Positions 1 to 7,850 of a stretch of 47,001 nt of DNA are shown one piece after another (within the stretch, counting starts at the first letter, position 1; each line of letters starts with the position of its first letter). The stretch spans positions 1 to 47,001 of the forward strand of contig JAIQFG010000029.1 of assembly GCA_020073375.1 (NCBI GenBank), written 5' to 3'. Source of the stretch: Terriglobia bacterium (GTDB taxonomy: Bacteria > Acidobacteriota > Terriglobia > Acidiferrales > UBA7541). Both the position numbers and the translations under genes were made by a program. Under the pieces are notes generated by a model. It was given only the letters and a program-made list of their open reading frames with translations. It made no database searches and was not told where the DNA came from.

Positions 1-2
1 CA

Positions 3-1709
3 CCCTCCGAAGAGGCCAACCGCATTTCGAACCTCTACGGCGCCGGTTGCACGGCTTACAATTGCGCTACGCCCACAGTGGGTGCGCCTTGGTACCATCC
101 TCCGAAGAACAATTTTGCGCCACGGGTTGGCATCAACTGGGATCCGTTTGGGAAGGGCAAGACGAGCGTTCGCGCCGGAGGCGGTGTCTTCTTCGCTGAA
201 ATGGAAGACGACTATTGGTACCCGTCCCTGGCCTCGCAGCCCCCGTTCACAGTGGCAGTTTCGCTGCCTGGTGCAGTTAACTTCCCGTTCAACAATCAGC
301 CGGGCACCACATTCAGTGCCACTGGGTGCTCAGCGAATTGTTCCAACACGGCTCTCAACAATTTCCTCGCCGCCCCCACGGGTGGTCTGTTCTCTCATGA
401 AACGTATGGCGGCGCGGAGTTTCCGTATTTCAAGACTCCCACCAAGTATGCCTACAACCTGACGATCCAACAGGAATTGCCTGGAAAGTTGACGTTCCTG
501 GTCGCTTACGTGGGATCGCAAGGGCGTCATCAGGGCAGGGCGTTCACCTATCAGGATTTCAACCAGACCACGATCGAAACACCAGGCCAGTTGCCGATGG
601 TGAATGGAGTTCCGATTCCAGGTGCAGTCATAAATCCAAACTGCACTTCGGTTGGCGCGATCACGTGCTACTACTGGGCAGGCTCGCTTAACGGGGCGAA
701 TCCAAACATCGGTGGCCAGAATGTGAATTTGCTTGCGAATCCCAGTGCTGTTGCTACTCCTTCGGGCCCTGTTAACCTCTCGCCATACGCGACAAACTGC
801 ATCCTTCCGGGAGTGCCTACGCCGAAAACCGGCCCGTGCTATAACAATCCCAATTGGGCCAATACCATTTCCGGGAATATCACGGATGGGAATTCCTACT
901 ACAATGCCTTACAGGTTGTGCTGCAGCGGCCTGTTTCACCGGGTCTGTTTGCGCGATTCAACTACACATTCGCGGAATGTATAGCGGATTCGGGCGATAA
1001 CCTCCCCGGCCAGTATACGAACGGCGGATCCGCCGCATTCCCACTCATCACCCAGCATGGCGCGGGCCGTGGACGTTGCTCCTACCTTTCCACGCAATCG
1101 GCAAACTTTACCCTCACCTACGAAACACATTGGGGAAATAACCTGAGTTCTCGTCCGCTCAGGACCGCCGTGACTGGTTGGCAGCTCAGCAGCCAGACGC
1201 TGGTTTCCTCGGGGATCCCGTTCACGGTAGCCTCTGGCACGGATAATGCGCGTTACGTTGCCGTCGCGGGGCCAAATGGAGCACCCGGGGCAGATCGCCC
1301 CGACTGGGCTGCGCCATCTGCCGCCTGCCCTGATCCATCCCCCCATGGGGCCGTTGGGCTGCATAACTTCAACGGAAGCTTCGTTGACATCAACGTGAAT
1401 TGCTTCGCGATTCCTGTGCCAGGTTACCTCGGAAATGTTGGCCCACTCGTGTTTCGGGGACCCAGCACCATCAATACGGACCTGAGCCTGCGCAAGACGA
1501 TACCTGTTACCGAAGGCAAGACCCTGACGTTCTCGGCGGACATGTTTAACGCCTTCAACCGCGCTAACTTCTCTGTGCCGACCTCCTTGTCTGTATTTGG
1601 AACCACGGGCTCGAAAGTCGGAAACTTCGGGGCGATCAACTTCAACAACCCCTATGCGACGGTCACCACGTCGCGCCAATTCCAGATCAGCGGCCGGTTT
1701 GCTTTCTAA
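3..1709 (+). CDS. TonB-dependent receptor, Oar-like, C-terminal part (5' end outside window)
   Basis: This is the outer-membrane beta-barrel part of a TonB-dependent transporter of the acidobacterial Oar-like type. The frame is open from base 3, with no stop before the window edge, so the gene is cut by the window; the GTG at 78 is an internal codon, not the start. Visible barrel signatures are NNFAPRVGINWDPFGKGKT followed by a GGGVFF strand, and the late TLTFSADMFNAFNRANF motif found near the C-terminus of this family. The protein ends in alternating aromatic residues, FQISGRFAF, the terminal outer-membrane beta-strand with a final Phe that the BAM machinery recognises. The same landmarks recur in the full-length receptors at 9598 and 35776. 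The substrate is unknown; Oar-like receptors generally import large or polymeric ligands. A strong terminator follows within 20 bp. Confidence 0.93.
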   Translation, partial: PSEEANRISNLYGAGCTAYNCATPTVGAPWYHPPKNNFAPRVGINWDPFGKGKTSVRAGGGVFFAEMEDDYWYPSLASQPPFTVAVSLPGAVNFPFNNQPGTTFSATGCSANCSNTALNNFLAAPTGGLFSHETYGGAEFPYFKTPTKYAYNLTIQQELPGKLTFLVAYVGSQGRHQGRAFTYQDFNQTTIETPGQLPMVNGVPIPGAVINPNCTSVGAITCYYWAGSLNGANPNIGGQNVNLLANPSAVATPSGPVNLSPYATNCILPGVPTPKTGPCYNNPNWANTISGNITDGNSYYNALQVVLQRPVSPGLFARFNYTFAECIADSGDNLPGQYTNGGSAAFPLITQHGAGRGRCSYLSTQSANFTLTYETHWGNNLSSRPLRTAVTGWQLSSQTLVSSGIPFTVASGTDNARYVAVAGPNGAPGADRPDWAAPSAACPDPSPHGAVGLHNFNGSFVDINVNCFAIPVPGYLGNVGPLVFRGPSTINTDLSLRKTIPVTEGKTLTFSADMFNAFNRANFSVPTSLSVFGTTGSKVGNFGAINFNNPYATVTTSRQFQISGRFAF

Positions 1710-1727
1710 CCCCGCTGCAGGTTAATC

Positions 1728-1767
1728 GGCCGCACCATTCCTCCCCAACGGGAGGAATGGTGCGGCC
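1728..1767 (+). terminator. Rho-independent terminator after TonB receptor
   Basis: A 17-bp perfect inverted repeat (GGCCGCACCATTCCTCC with its complement) closes a 6-nt loop and is followed by TTTGGTTTTG. It starts 18 bp after the receptor stop codon, so the receptor ends its transcript alone. Confidence 0.9.
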
Positions 1768-1838
1768 TTTGGTTTTGTTCTACTCGTCCTTCCGTGGAGT
1801 AATCCTTTTCTGAGGAACGCCGTCAATCCGAAGGCCGG

Positions 1839-1902
1839 TTTTCGGCCCGAGGAATCCCTCCTGGTTTTAGCGCCAAAAGAATGAGAGATTCCTCGGCGAA
1901 AA
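1839..1902. repeat. Imperfect inverted repeat in gene-free stretch
   Basis: Two arms of about 20 nt are nearly complementary: TTTTCGGCCCGAGGAATCCCTC at left, and GAGAGATTCCTCGGCGAAAA at right, with one mismatch and a two-base indel. They are separated by about 22 nt. No gene is recognisable between 1768 and 2135, and this is the only structure seen there. It could be the relic of a small palindromic mobile element. No T-run follows, so a terminator is unlikely. Confidence 0.5.
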
Positions 1903-2135
1903 ACATGCCTCGGAATGACGAGGTGTGGGTGGGCGGCAGACTACGGAACACCTGGAGCAGAGGTTCGCAGCGAATAAGTGACGAAGTAAAAACCACCTGA
2001 AGGACTACGCGTGACGGATCGAGATTGCAAAATGGCAAGCGAGCTTGGTTGAGAAATCGCATTCCGCTTTCAACGAAGCTTGCATCAACCTATTGCCGCA
2101 TTCTCCTCTGCGAAGCGGTTGCGCCAGCGTCCCGC

Positions 2136-3011
2136 TCAGTGGCTGGGAGGCGCGGCCGGCTTGGGCACCTTCGTCGGGTCGGTGAACGCGGGCGCGCCCA
2201 GGTTCTCGTAGAAATGCTGCTCATCCTGGATGGTGCAGACCCAGCCATAGAAAGAGCCCGTCGTGGAAATTTTGTAATACCTGTGGGTGGTCCAGGGCTT
2301 GGTGTACGCTCCGGGATCGTCGATGGTGATTTCCAGTTCCATGCTGTCGGCGTCGACGCGCTTGTAGCGTTCGATGGTGTGAAGCTTCTCGGTCGTGGGG
2401 TGACCCATCTGATCCAGCCACGTTTTCCCGTTGAACCCGTTGGTATCCACTACCAGCGTGTCCCCTTCATACCAGCCAACGGAATCGCCCCACCAAGTGG
2501 AGTCGGCGTCGTCCGGATGCTTGCGGTTCATGAACACCGGCCGCCAGAATGGGCCAAATTCATACAGGATGTAGACAATATTGGGAGTTTGCAGGATGTA
2601 CGATTTGGCCGGCCACATCAGAATCTTGCCCACTCCGGGCGGATCGCAAAATTTCACCTGGGGATCGGTGGTCTTGCTGTAGTCGCCTCCCGGGGCCGTG
2701 CTGGAAACCTCGGACATGGTCTTTGCGAGCGACCAGGGCTGGTACGGGATGTCCGGCTCTTTGCCTTTCAATTTCCCGCCGGGATCGGCGGCGCTGAGGC
2801 TCTGGCCGATTCCGCCCTTCTTGGGATCGGCAATCCAGTCGCCGGAAAGGTCCGGGATCTTGGCGGACTTCATCTGGTCCTGGGTGATGACCTTTCCCGG
2901 AGCCGGCGGCGCCTGCGCGTGCAAACTTGGCGCAAAGGGCGCGGCAGCCGTCAAGGCAATCGCGGTAAACATGAAGCGAGTACGCATGTTCGTGCGCATC
3001 TTCGTACGCAT
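2136..3011 (-). CDS. Secreted protein of unknown function
   Basis: This 291-aa protein begins with a Sec-type signal peptide (hydrophobic stretch FMFTAIALTAAAPFAPSLHA, then AQAP). The start is ATG at 3011, which has AGGAGG about 10 nt upstream; an in-frame ATG at 3053 lacks such a site. The mature protein carries GDWIADPKKGG near its N-terminus and a central GWYEGDTLVVDTNGFNGKTW motif, and is rich in Trp and Tyr. The WEGDTLVVDT-type signature recurs in secreted acidobacterial and sphingomonad proteins of unknown function that, as far as I recall, often sit beside DUF6152 genes, as here (next upstream gene, 106 bp away). No catalytic motif is recognisable. An odd point is the start region, where three in-frame ATG-CGN-ACN repeats encode MRTKMRTNMRTRFM, giving several possible starts. 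Confidence 0.8.
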   Translation of the reverse strand: MRTKMRTNMRTRFMFTAIALTAAAPFAPSLHAQAPPAPGKVITQDQMKSAKIPDLSGDWIADPKKGGIGQSLSAADPGGKLKGKEPDIPYQPWSLAKTMSEVSSTAPGGDYSKTTDPQVKFCDPPGVGKILMWPAKSYILQTPNIVYILYEFGPFWRPVFMNRKHPDDADSTWWGDSVGWYEGDTLVVDTNGFNGKTWLDQMGHPTTEKLHTIERYKRVDADSMELEITIDDPGAYTKPWTTHRYYKISTTGSFYGWVCTIQDEQHFYENLGAPAFTDPTKVPKPAAPPSH

Positions 3012-3117
3012 TCTCGGGAGTCCTCCTGGTGGATTTCGCCCTGCTCTCAGCATGCCAACTCGAGCCTATGTTCCGGTCAGATCGTTCCAGACATGTCCCG
3101 GCAGAAGAAAGCCCGGC

Positions 3118-3522
3118 TTATTTAGGGGCCGGAGCGGGACCGCCTCGCGCCACGAGCTCCTTGCCGTCGGCCATGACGATCTTCTGCAAAATCGAAGTGG
3201 TCGCGCCGTTCTTTGCGGCAAAGCAATAGACCGTGACCTGATCGCCCGGATTCAGCGACTTGCGTACCCAGCCATGCTCCAGCATGACGGCGGGGGGTTC
3301 GGTTTCGGCAACCCAATGCGCCAAAGTCCCCTTGTCGTCCTTGACGTCGAAATAAATCTGACTGTGGGGATTGGTCCACTCAAAACTGGTGATCGTGCCC
3401 TTGAGGGTTACTACTTTATCCATATCGTATCCGGCTGCGCCGTGGTGCGCGAACACGGGCTGCGACAGCAAAACACAGAAGACCGCAGCCAAGGCTATGC
3501 CTTTGAACATCTCCCTCTGCAT
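3118..3522 (-). CDS. DUF6152 family periplasmic protein
   Basis: This 134-aa secreted protein has a signal peptide (GIALAAVFCVLLSQPVFA) directly followed by HHGAAGYD, so the mature protein would begin at or near a His-His pair. The HHG start, the LKGTITSFEWTNPHSQIYFD core and the GDQVTV segment are the marks of DUF6152, a small beta-rich periplasmic family of unknown function. The conserved His pair suggests metal binding, but this is inference. The start is ATG at 3522, preceded by GGGAGG with a 6-nt spacer; an upstream in-frame ATG at 3615 would bury the signal peptide. It precedes the WEGDT-type secreted protein in the same direction and is probably co-transcribed with it. A paralogue lies at 35126-35515. 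Confidence 0.85.
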   Translation of the reverse strand: MQREMFKGIALAAVFCVLLSQPVFAHHGAAGYDMDKVVTLKGTITSFEWTNPHSQIYFDVKDDKGTLAHWVAETEPPAVMLEHGWVRKSLNPGDQVTVYCFAAKNGATTSILQKIVMADGKELVARGGPAPAPK

Positions 3523-3707
3523 GGGTTTCCTCCCGATTGGGCGTTGGGCCTGAGAGCTTGCACACATTGTAGCGCAAAGCCACGTCAAGGACAAAACAAA
3601 CGGAGCCGCCGCCAACCCGCGTCAATTCTCCGCGGAGTATCCCGCCCGCAATTCAGTCAACGAACGCAGCCGCGGCGGCCACGGGAAAAATCGCATTCAT
3701 GTCCGCA

Positions 3708-4187
3708 CTATTTCCAGCTGACGGCCGCCTTGCCCAGTGAAGATTCCGGACCCAGCTCGCTCAACTCAATTCGCCCGCCGGGGGCGGTGACGCCTGCGAT
3801 GGTCCATTGCGTGCCCACGTTGCGTGGATCGGCGACGGTTACGCCGCGCTCCTTCAATGCGCTCGCGGCGGCGCTCGCGCTATCCACGTTCACGCCGAAA
3901 TGCGTGAACCCGGCGGGGCGATTGGCATTGGAGGGCGCCAGTTCCAGAAACGTGTCGCGGCTCACCTGGACGAAAACCAGGGTGGTCTCGCCCTTGTCAT
4001 TGCGCAGCCGGTCGACTTCGCGAAAACCCATTTTCTGCTCATAGAACGCGACGGATTCATCGAAATTGTCCACGCTGATCCCGATGTGATTCACACCGTT
4101 GATGCCGGCGACCTTGCTTCCTTGCGATTTCGTGCTCACGGCCACTCCCAAGGCAAGCCCCAGAATGAAAATCATCGCGGTGCGCAT
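3708..4187 (-). CDS. Secreted VOC (glyoxalase/bleomycin-resistance fold) protein
   Basis: This is a 159-aa vicinal-oxygen-chelate protein. After an N-terminal hydrophobic segment (residues 3-17, a signal peptide or anchor), the VOC domain begins with NHIGISVDNFDESVAFYEQ. The four metal-ligand positions of the fold appear intact: His34, Glu82 (FLEL), His96 (THFGV) and Glu141 (RIELSEL). Most VOC enzymes are cytosolic, so the leader is unusual. The fold covers glyoxalases, extradiol dioxygenases and antibiotic-binding proteins; the sequence does not identify the substrate. It lies between the DUF6152 gene and the DoxX-like gene on the same strand and may belong to one transcript with them. Confidence 0.85.
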   Translation of the reverse strand: MRTAMIFILGLALGVAVSTKSQGSKVAGINGVNHIGISVDNFDESVAFYEQKMGFREVDRLRNDKGETTLVFVQVSRDTFLELAPSNANRPAGFTHFGVNVDSASAAASALKERGVTVADPRNVGTQWTIAGVTAPGGRIELSELGPESSLGKAAVSWK

Positions 4188-4258
4188 GGCGAACGCTCCT
4201 TATTCGGATTGCAATTCAGAATTTCAAGTACGGTGCCGCAAACTCGAAGCAGAATTCT

Positions 4259-4723
4259 TCAGCGACGGGATTTCCGCAGCGCGTCCAGGCTCCACGACCC
4301 GGGGCCAAACTGGGTGATCATCAGCGCGGCGCCTATGATGGCAAGATTCCGGATGAACATGCCCCACTGAAGCTGCGCCATCATCGCGTCCTTGGCACTC
4401 CAGAATTGGTGCATGGTCAGGGTGACGGGCACCAGGAACAGCACCAGGAGCCAGGCGCCCAGCCTGGCTCGATAGCCCAGCAGAACGCTGATCGATCCGA
4501 TCAGCGCCAGCAAGCCCGTCGCGGGAACCACCACCTTGGCCATGGGCACACCCGCGGCCATGGCGTATCGAAGATCCACGGGCCCGAAGTGAGCCGGGAC
4601 GGAAACGAAAAACACAAAAGTGACCAGAGCCCGGCCCAACAAGCTGAACAAGGCCGTGGCCGTGGTCTCGCCGCCGGATCGGCTTGCGGACGAACCCTGC
4701 AAATTGGCCTCTGAATTTGGCAT
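4259..4723 (-). CDS. DoxX family integral membrane protein
   Basis: This 154-aa protein has about four hydrophobic helices. It shows the DoxX-type layout: an early helix ending in a Pro-His-containing loop (SVPAHFGPVDL), a central ATGLLALIGSISVLLGYRAR helix, and MHQFWSAKDAMMAQLQ before a last helix with FIRNLAIIGAALMI. The late RNLAIIGA motif is typical of the family. DoxX proteins are small redox-associated membrane proteins, often of unclear substrate. The ATG at 4723 is chosen because TGGAG lies 7 nt upstream; the longer frame to 4855 adds a segment without homology. It is divergent from the molybdenum hydroxylase operon starting at 4984, with about 260 bp between them. Confidence 0.85.
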   Translation of the reverse strand: MPNSEANLQGSSASRSGGETTATALFSLLGRALVTFVFFVSVPAHFGPVDLRYAMAAGVPMAKVVVPATGLLALIGSISVLLGYRARLGAWLLVLFLVPVTLTMHQFWSAKDAMMAQLQWGMFIRNLAIIGAALMITQFGPGSWSLDALRKSRR

Positions 4724-4897
4724 GAAATCGCTCCAGGAATCGTCGAATAGGGCCCCGCGCTGGGCGCATAATACGCTTCTCACCGCATCGGCACAAGCGA
4801 TCTGTGGAAACCAGGGGGCGCGCCGCAGCCCCACTTTTTTCGGGCTGCCCGCCAAAGGAAATCCAAATTGATTCTGGCGGGATTGCGTTGCAGATGA

Positions 4898-4946
4898 GGA
4901 ATTATTATTCCCTCTCTCCCGGTTGTGGAGTAGATTAGGAATATTC
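4898..4946. promoter_or_regulatory. Possible operator pair upstream of molybdenum hydroxylase operon
   Basis: Two palindromes lie between the divergent DoxX and molybdenum hydroxylase genes: GGAATTATTATTCC (4898-4911) and the perfect 8-mer GAATATTC (4939-4946). They share GGAAT/ATTCC-like half-sites and end about 38 bp before the ATG at 4984. This is compatible with a repressor or activator site. No regulator gene is adjacent and no clear promoter boxes were recognised. Confidence 0.25.
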
Positions 4947-4983
4947 TTGGATAGATTGAGCGGCGCGTTCCTGGGAAGGAATT

Positions 4984-5700
4984 ATGAGCAAACGGAAGAG
5001 CGAAATTTCCCGCAGGCAGTTTCTGGAAGGCACCGGCGCCGTTCTCGCCGTGGCAACGGCGGGGCCGGCACTCAATGCCACGTCCAATGCGACACCGCCT
5101 GTGGCCGATGAAGTCGCGGCGGAAGTGCCGACCACTTCCATTCGGCTCGTCGTCAACGGCGTGGAGCATCGAGTGGACGTGGAGGATCGCTGGACGCTTG
5201 CGGAACTGCTGCGCGATCACGTTGGCCTGACCGGCACCAAGATCGGCTGCGACCGCGGCGAATGCGGAGCGTGCACGGTTCTTCTGGACGGAAAACCCGT
5301 CTACTCCTGCAGCAATCTGGCCGTCTGGGCCGACGGGCGGGAGGTCCAAACCGTCGAAGGGCTCGCGCATGGCGATCAGCTCGATCCGCTTCAGCAGGCG
5401 TTCGTGGAACATGACGGCCCGCAATGCGGATTCTGCACGTCAGGCCAGTTGATGAGCGCCAAGGGATTGCTCGCGAACAATCCGCATCCCACCGCGCACG
5501 AGGTGCGGGCGGCCATGACGGGCAATATCTGCCGCTGCTCCAACTACAACCATTACGTGGAAGCAGTGCTGGCCGCGTCGGTCGCGAAAAATGGGTCCGG
5601 CCGTTCTGCCGCGTCGAAAAAATCAATCACAGGAGTCACGGCCGCCAAGAGTTCGCGAAGCAAAACAGTTGCCACCACCGGTGCGGGAGGTGCGCGATGA
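4984..5700 (+). CDS. Tat-exported 2Fe-2S subunit of xanthine dehydrogenase-family molybdenum hydroxylase
   Basis: This 238-aa iron-sulfur subunit starts with a Tat signal (SRRQFLEGTGAVLAVATAGPA), which targets the folded complex to the periplasm. The plant-type 2Fe-2S cluster is bound by Cys89, Cys94, Cys97 and Cys109 (GCDRGECGACTVLL...YSC). The second cluster is bound by Cys148, Cys151, Cys183 and Cys185 (CGFC, CRC), so both are complete. It passes electrons from the molybdenum centre to FAD. A Ser/Lys-rich tail of about 40 residues after the second cluster is not part of the usual family length. The stop overlaps the next ATG (ATGA). A Tat signal only on this subunit matches the known layout of periplasmic aldehyde oxidoreductase PaoABC, where the partners ride along. 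Confidence 0.95.
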   Translation: MSKRKSEISRRQFLEGTGAVLAVATAGPALNATSNATPPVADEVAAEVPTTSIRLVVNGVEHRVDVEDRWTLAELLRDHVGLTGTKIGCDRGECGACTVLLDGKPVYSCSNLAVWADGREVQTVEGLAHGDQLDPLQQAFVEHDGPQCGFCTSGQLMSAKGLLANNPHPTAHEVRAAMTGNICRCSNYNHYVEAVLAASVAKNGSGRSAASKKSITGVTAAKSSRSKTVATTGAGGAR

Positions 5701-7850
5701 GCCCGCTCACTCGACTCAAGACAATCGGTCATCCCACCCCTCGCATTGACGGAGTGGAGCGCGCCACGGGAAAGGCTACCTACAGCGGCGACGTCCATCT
5801 CCCGGGAATGCTCTATGCGCGCGTACTGCGCAGCCCTCATGCTCATGCCAACATTCTCAAAATCGACGTTTCCAAAGCGCTGGAGCTTCCCGGCGTGAAG
5901 GCCGTCCTGACCCACGAAAACTGCACCGTGGTTTGGGGCGCGGGCTCGATCTCCGGCGGCCGGCAGTACGTTGACGAAATCAAGAAAATCACCCGGCAGA
6001 AACGCTATGTCTTCAGCAACCCGGTGCGCTTTTTCGGCGAACCCGTGGCAGCCGTGTGCGCCACCAACCGGCATATCGCCGAAGAGGCCCTGCGCCTGAT
6101 CAACGTGGAGTATGAGCCCCTTCCATTCGTGCTCGATCAGGAGGAAGCCCTTCGCCCGGACAGCGTCAAGATCTGGCCGGACGGAAATATCTCTCTCAAC
6201 GCGAAGAACGAACCCAAGCCGGAAGTCTATCAACGTGGAAACGTGGAAGAGGGTTTCCGCACGGCGGATCACGTGTTCGAGGATCGCTACACCACCACCT
6301 ACGTGCACAACGCGCAGATGGAGCCTCGCGTCTGTGTCGCAAACTGGGAAGGCGACAAGCTGATTCTGTACACCCCGACCCAGGGGATCAGCAATTGCCG
6401 CCATGACACGGCGAGAGATTTGGGGATCCCGGACGAAAAAGTGCAAATCATCTGCAAATACATGGGCGGAGGATTCGGCAACAAAAACCAGAATCAAGAT
6501 GCCGACTTGATCGCCGCCTTACTAGCGAAACAAGTGGGCGCGCCGGTGAAGCTGGAACTCTCGCGCAAGGAAGATTTCATCGGCGTGCACGGCCGCTGGC
6601 CCACGACGCAATACTACAAGGTTGGAGTCAGCCGCGACGGCGTCCTGCAATCGCTGCAGTTGCGCGCCTATAGCGGCATGGGCCCGTACCGCAAGAATTC
6701 CGGGGCCATCGGCGGCGTGGAACTCTATCAATGCCCCAACGTCCAGAGCACGGTCTATCCCGTGTATACCAACCGCGCCGTTTCCGGAAATTACCGCGCG
6801 CCCGAGTTTCCCCAGGGATTTTTCGGTATCCAGTCGATGATGGACGACGTCGCCTACAAAATGAAAATGGATCCGGTCGAATTCGTCCTGAAAAACATGA
6901 CGCGAAAATCGAACGACCAGGAGCCCTACTCGAACTACACGCTGGAGGAATGCATCCGCCGCGGGGCGGAGGCCTTCGATTGGAAAAAGCGCTGGCATGA
7001 GCCGGGATCGGACCCCGGCCCCATCAAGCGCGGCGCTGGAATGGCTTTCATGACCATCCGATCGCCCCTCGGTCAGAGCAGCGCGGTGATTCGCCTCGAT
7101 TCCAATGGCCGGTATACCGTGTTCGTCGGCGTGACCGACATCGGAGCCGGCGCCAAGACCACGATGACCATGATCGCGGCCGAGGCCCTCGACGTTCCGA
7201 TGTCGGATATCGACCTTGTATGGGGCGACACCGACCGCTGCCCGTTCTCGGTGGGCGAGTCAGGCAGCCGCACCACGGACATGACCGGGTACGCCGTCAT
7301 CGAAGCGGCGCGCGATATCAAGCGGCAGATTGCGGAAAAAGGCTTACCGAAAGGCGAGAACGCGCTGATTGCATCGGCCTCGCCGAATCCATCGTCCGAG
7401 GGGAAAGTGCGCAAGGCGTTCGGCGCGCACTTTGTGGAAGTGGAGGTCGATACGGAACTGGGCAGGGTGCAGGTTCTCAAATACGTGGCCGTGCACGACT
7501 CCGGCAGAATCCTGAATCCGCTGACAGCAGAAAGCCAGATCAAAGGCGGCGCAACGCAGGGCATCGGAATGGCGCTGCACGAGGATTTGCTTTACGACCG
7601 CAGAAGCGGGCAACCTCTCAACGCCGGCTATTACGGCGCGCGGATCATGACCCACCTCGACGCACCGGACATCGAAGTAATCTTCATCGAGAGTGACGAC
7701 GGATACGGCCCGTTTGGCGCCAAATGCATCGGTGAGGCGGGAATCGTTCACGCGGTGGCGGCCGTAGGCAACGCTGTCTTCAATTCCATCGGCCGGCGCA
7801 TGAAGGATCTGCCCATCACGCGCGACAAAATTCTGGGAGCGCTCGCATGA
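5697..7850 (+). CDS. Molybdopterin-binding large subunit, xanthine dehydrogenase family
   Basis: This 717-aa catalytic subunit binds the molybdopterin cytosine dinucleotide-type cofactor and hydroxylates its substrate. The start is the ATG overlapping the previous stop, with GGGAGG 6 nt upstream. The N-terminal ab-hammerhead domain is marked by RIDGVERATGKATYSGDV and LRSPHAHA. The cofactor region shows GGGFGNKN and GVTDIGAGAKTTMTMIAAE, and the C-terminus has GAKCIGEAGI, whose Glu (about residue 680) is the family's catalytic base. The length is near the 700-770 aa usual for separate large subunits. The sequence does not fix the substrate: aldehyde, aromatic or N-heterocycle oxidation are all possible. 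No signal peptide is present, so export would depend on the Tat signal of the 2Fe-2S subunit. It overlaps the FAD subunit by ATGA. Confidence 0.95.
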   Translation: MSPLTRLKTIGHPTPRIDGVERATGKATYSGDVHLPGMLYARVLRSPHAHANILKIDVSKALELPGVKAVLTHENCTVVWGAGSISGGRQYVDEIKKITRQKRYVFSNPVRFFGEPVAAVCATNRHIAEEALRLINVEYEPLPFVLDQEEALRPDSVKIWPDGNISLNAKNEPKPEVYQRGNVEEGFRTADHVFEDRYTTTYVHNAQMEPRVCVANWEGDKLILYTPTQGISNCRHDTARDLGIPDEKVQIICKYMGGGFGNKNQNQDADLIAALLAKQVGAPVKLELSRKEDFIGVHGRWPTTQYYKVGVSRDGVLQSLQLRAYSGMGPYRKNSGAIGGVELYQCPNVQSTVYPVYTNRAVSGNYRAPEFPQGFFGIQSMMDDVAYKMKMDPVEFVLKNMTRKSNDQEPYSNYTLEECIRRGAEAFDWKKRWHEPGSDPGPIKRGAGMAFMTIRSPLGQSSAVIRLDSNGRYTVFVGVTDIGAGAKTTMTMIAAEALDVPMSDIDLVWGDTDRCPFSVGESGSRTTDMTGYAVIEAARDIKRQIAEKGLPKGENALIASASPNPSSEGKVRKAFGAHFVEVEVDTELGRVQVLKYVAVHDSGRILNPLTAESQIKGGATQGIGMALHEDLLYDRRSGQPLNAGYYGARIMTHLDAPDIEVIFIESDDGYGPFGAKCIGEAGIVHAVAAVGNAVFNSIGRRMKDLPITRDKILGALA

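Noticed and set aside
2698..4044. A 448-codon plus-strand frame spanning three minus-strand genes
   Set aside because: It crosses several genes with clear families (DUF6152, VOC) on the other strand and shows only Arg/Ser/Pro-rich sequence.
5553..6497. A 314-codon minus-strand frame opposite the molybdopterin subunit
   Set aside because: Antisense to a conserved catalytic subunit; no motif or ribosome binding site.
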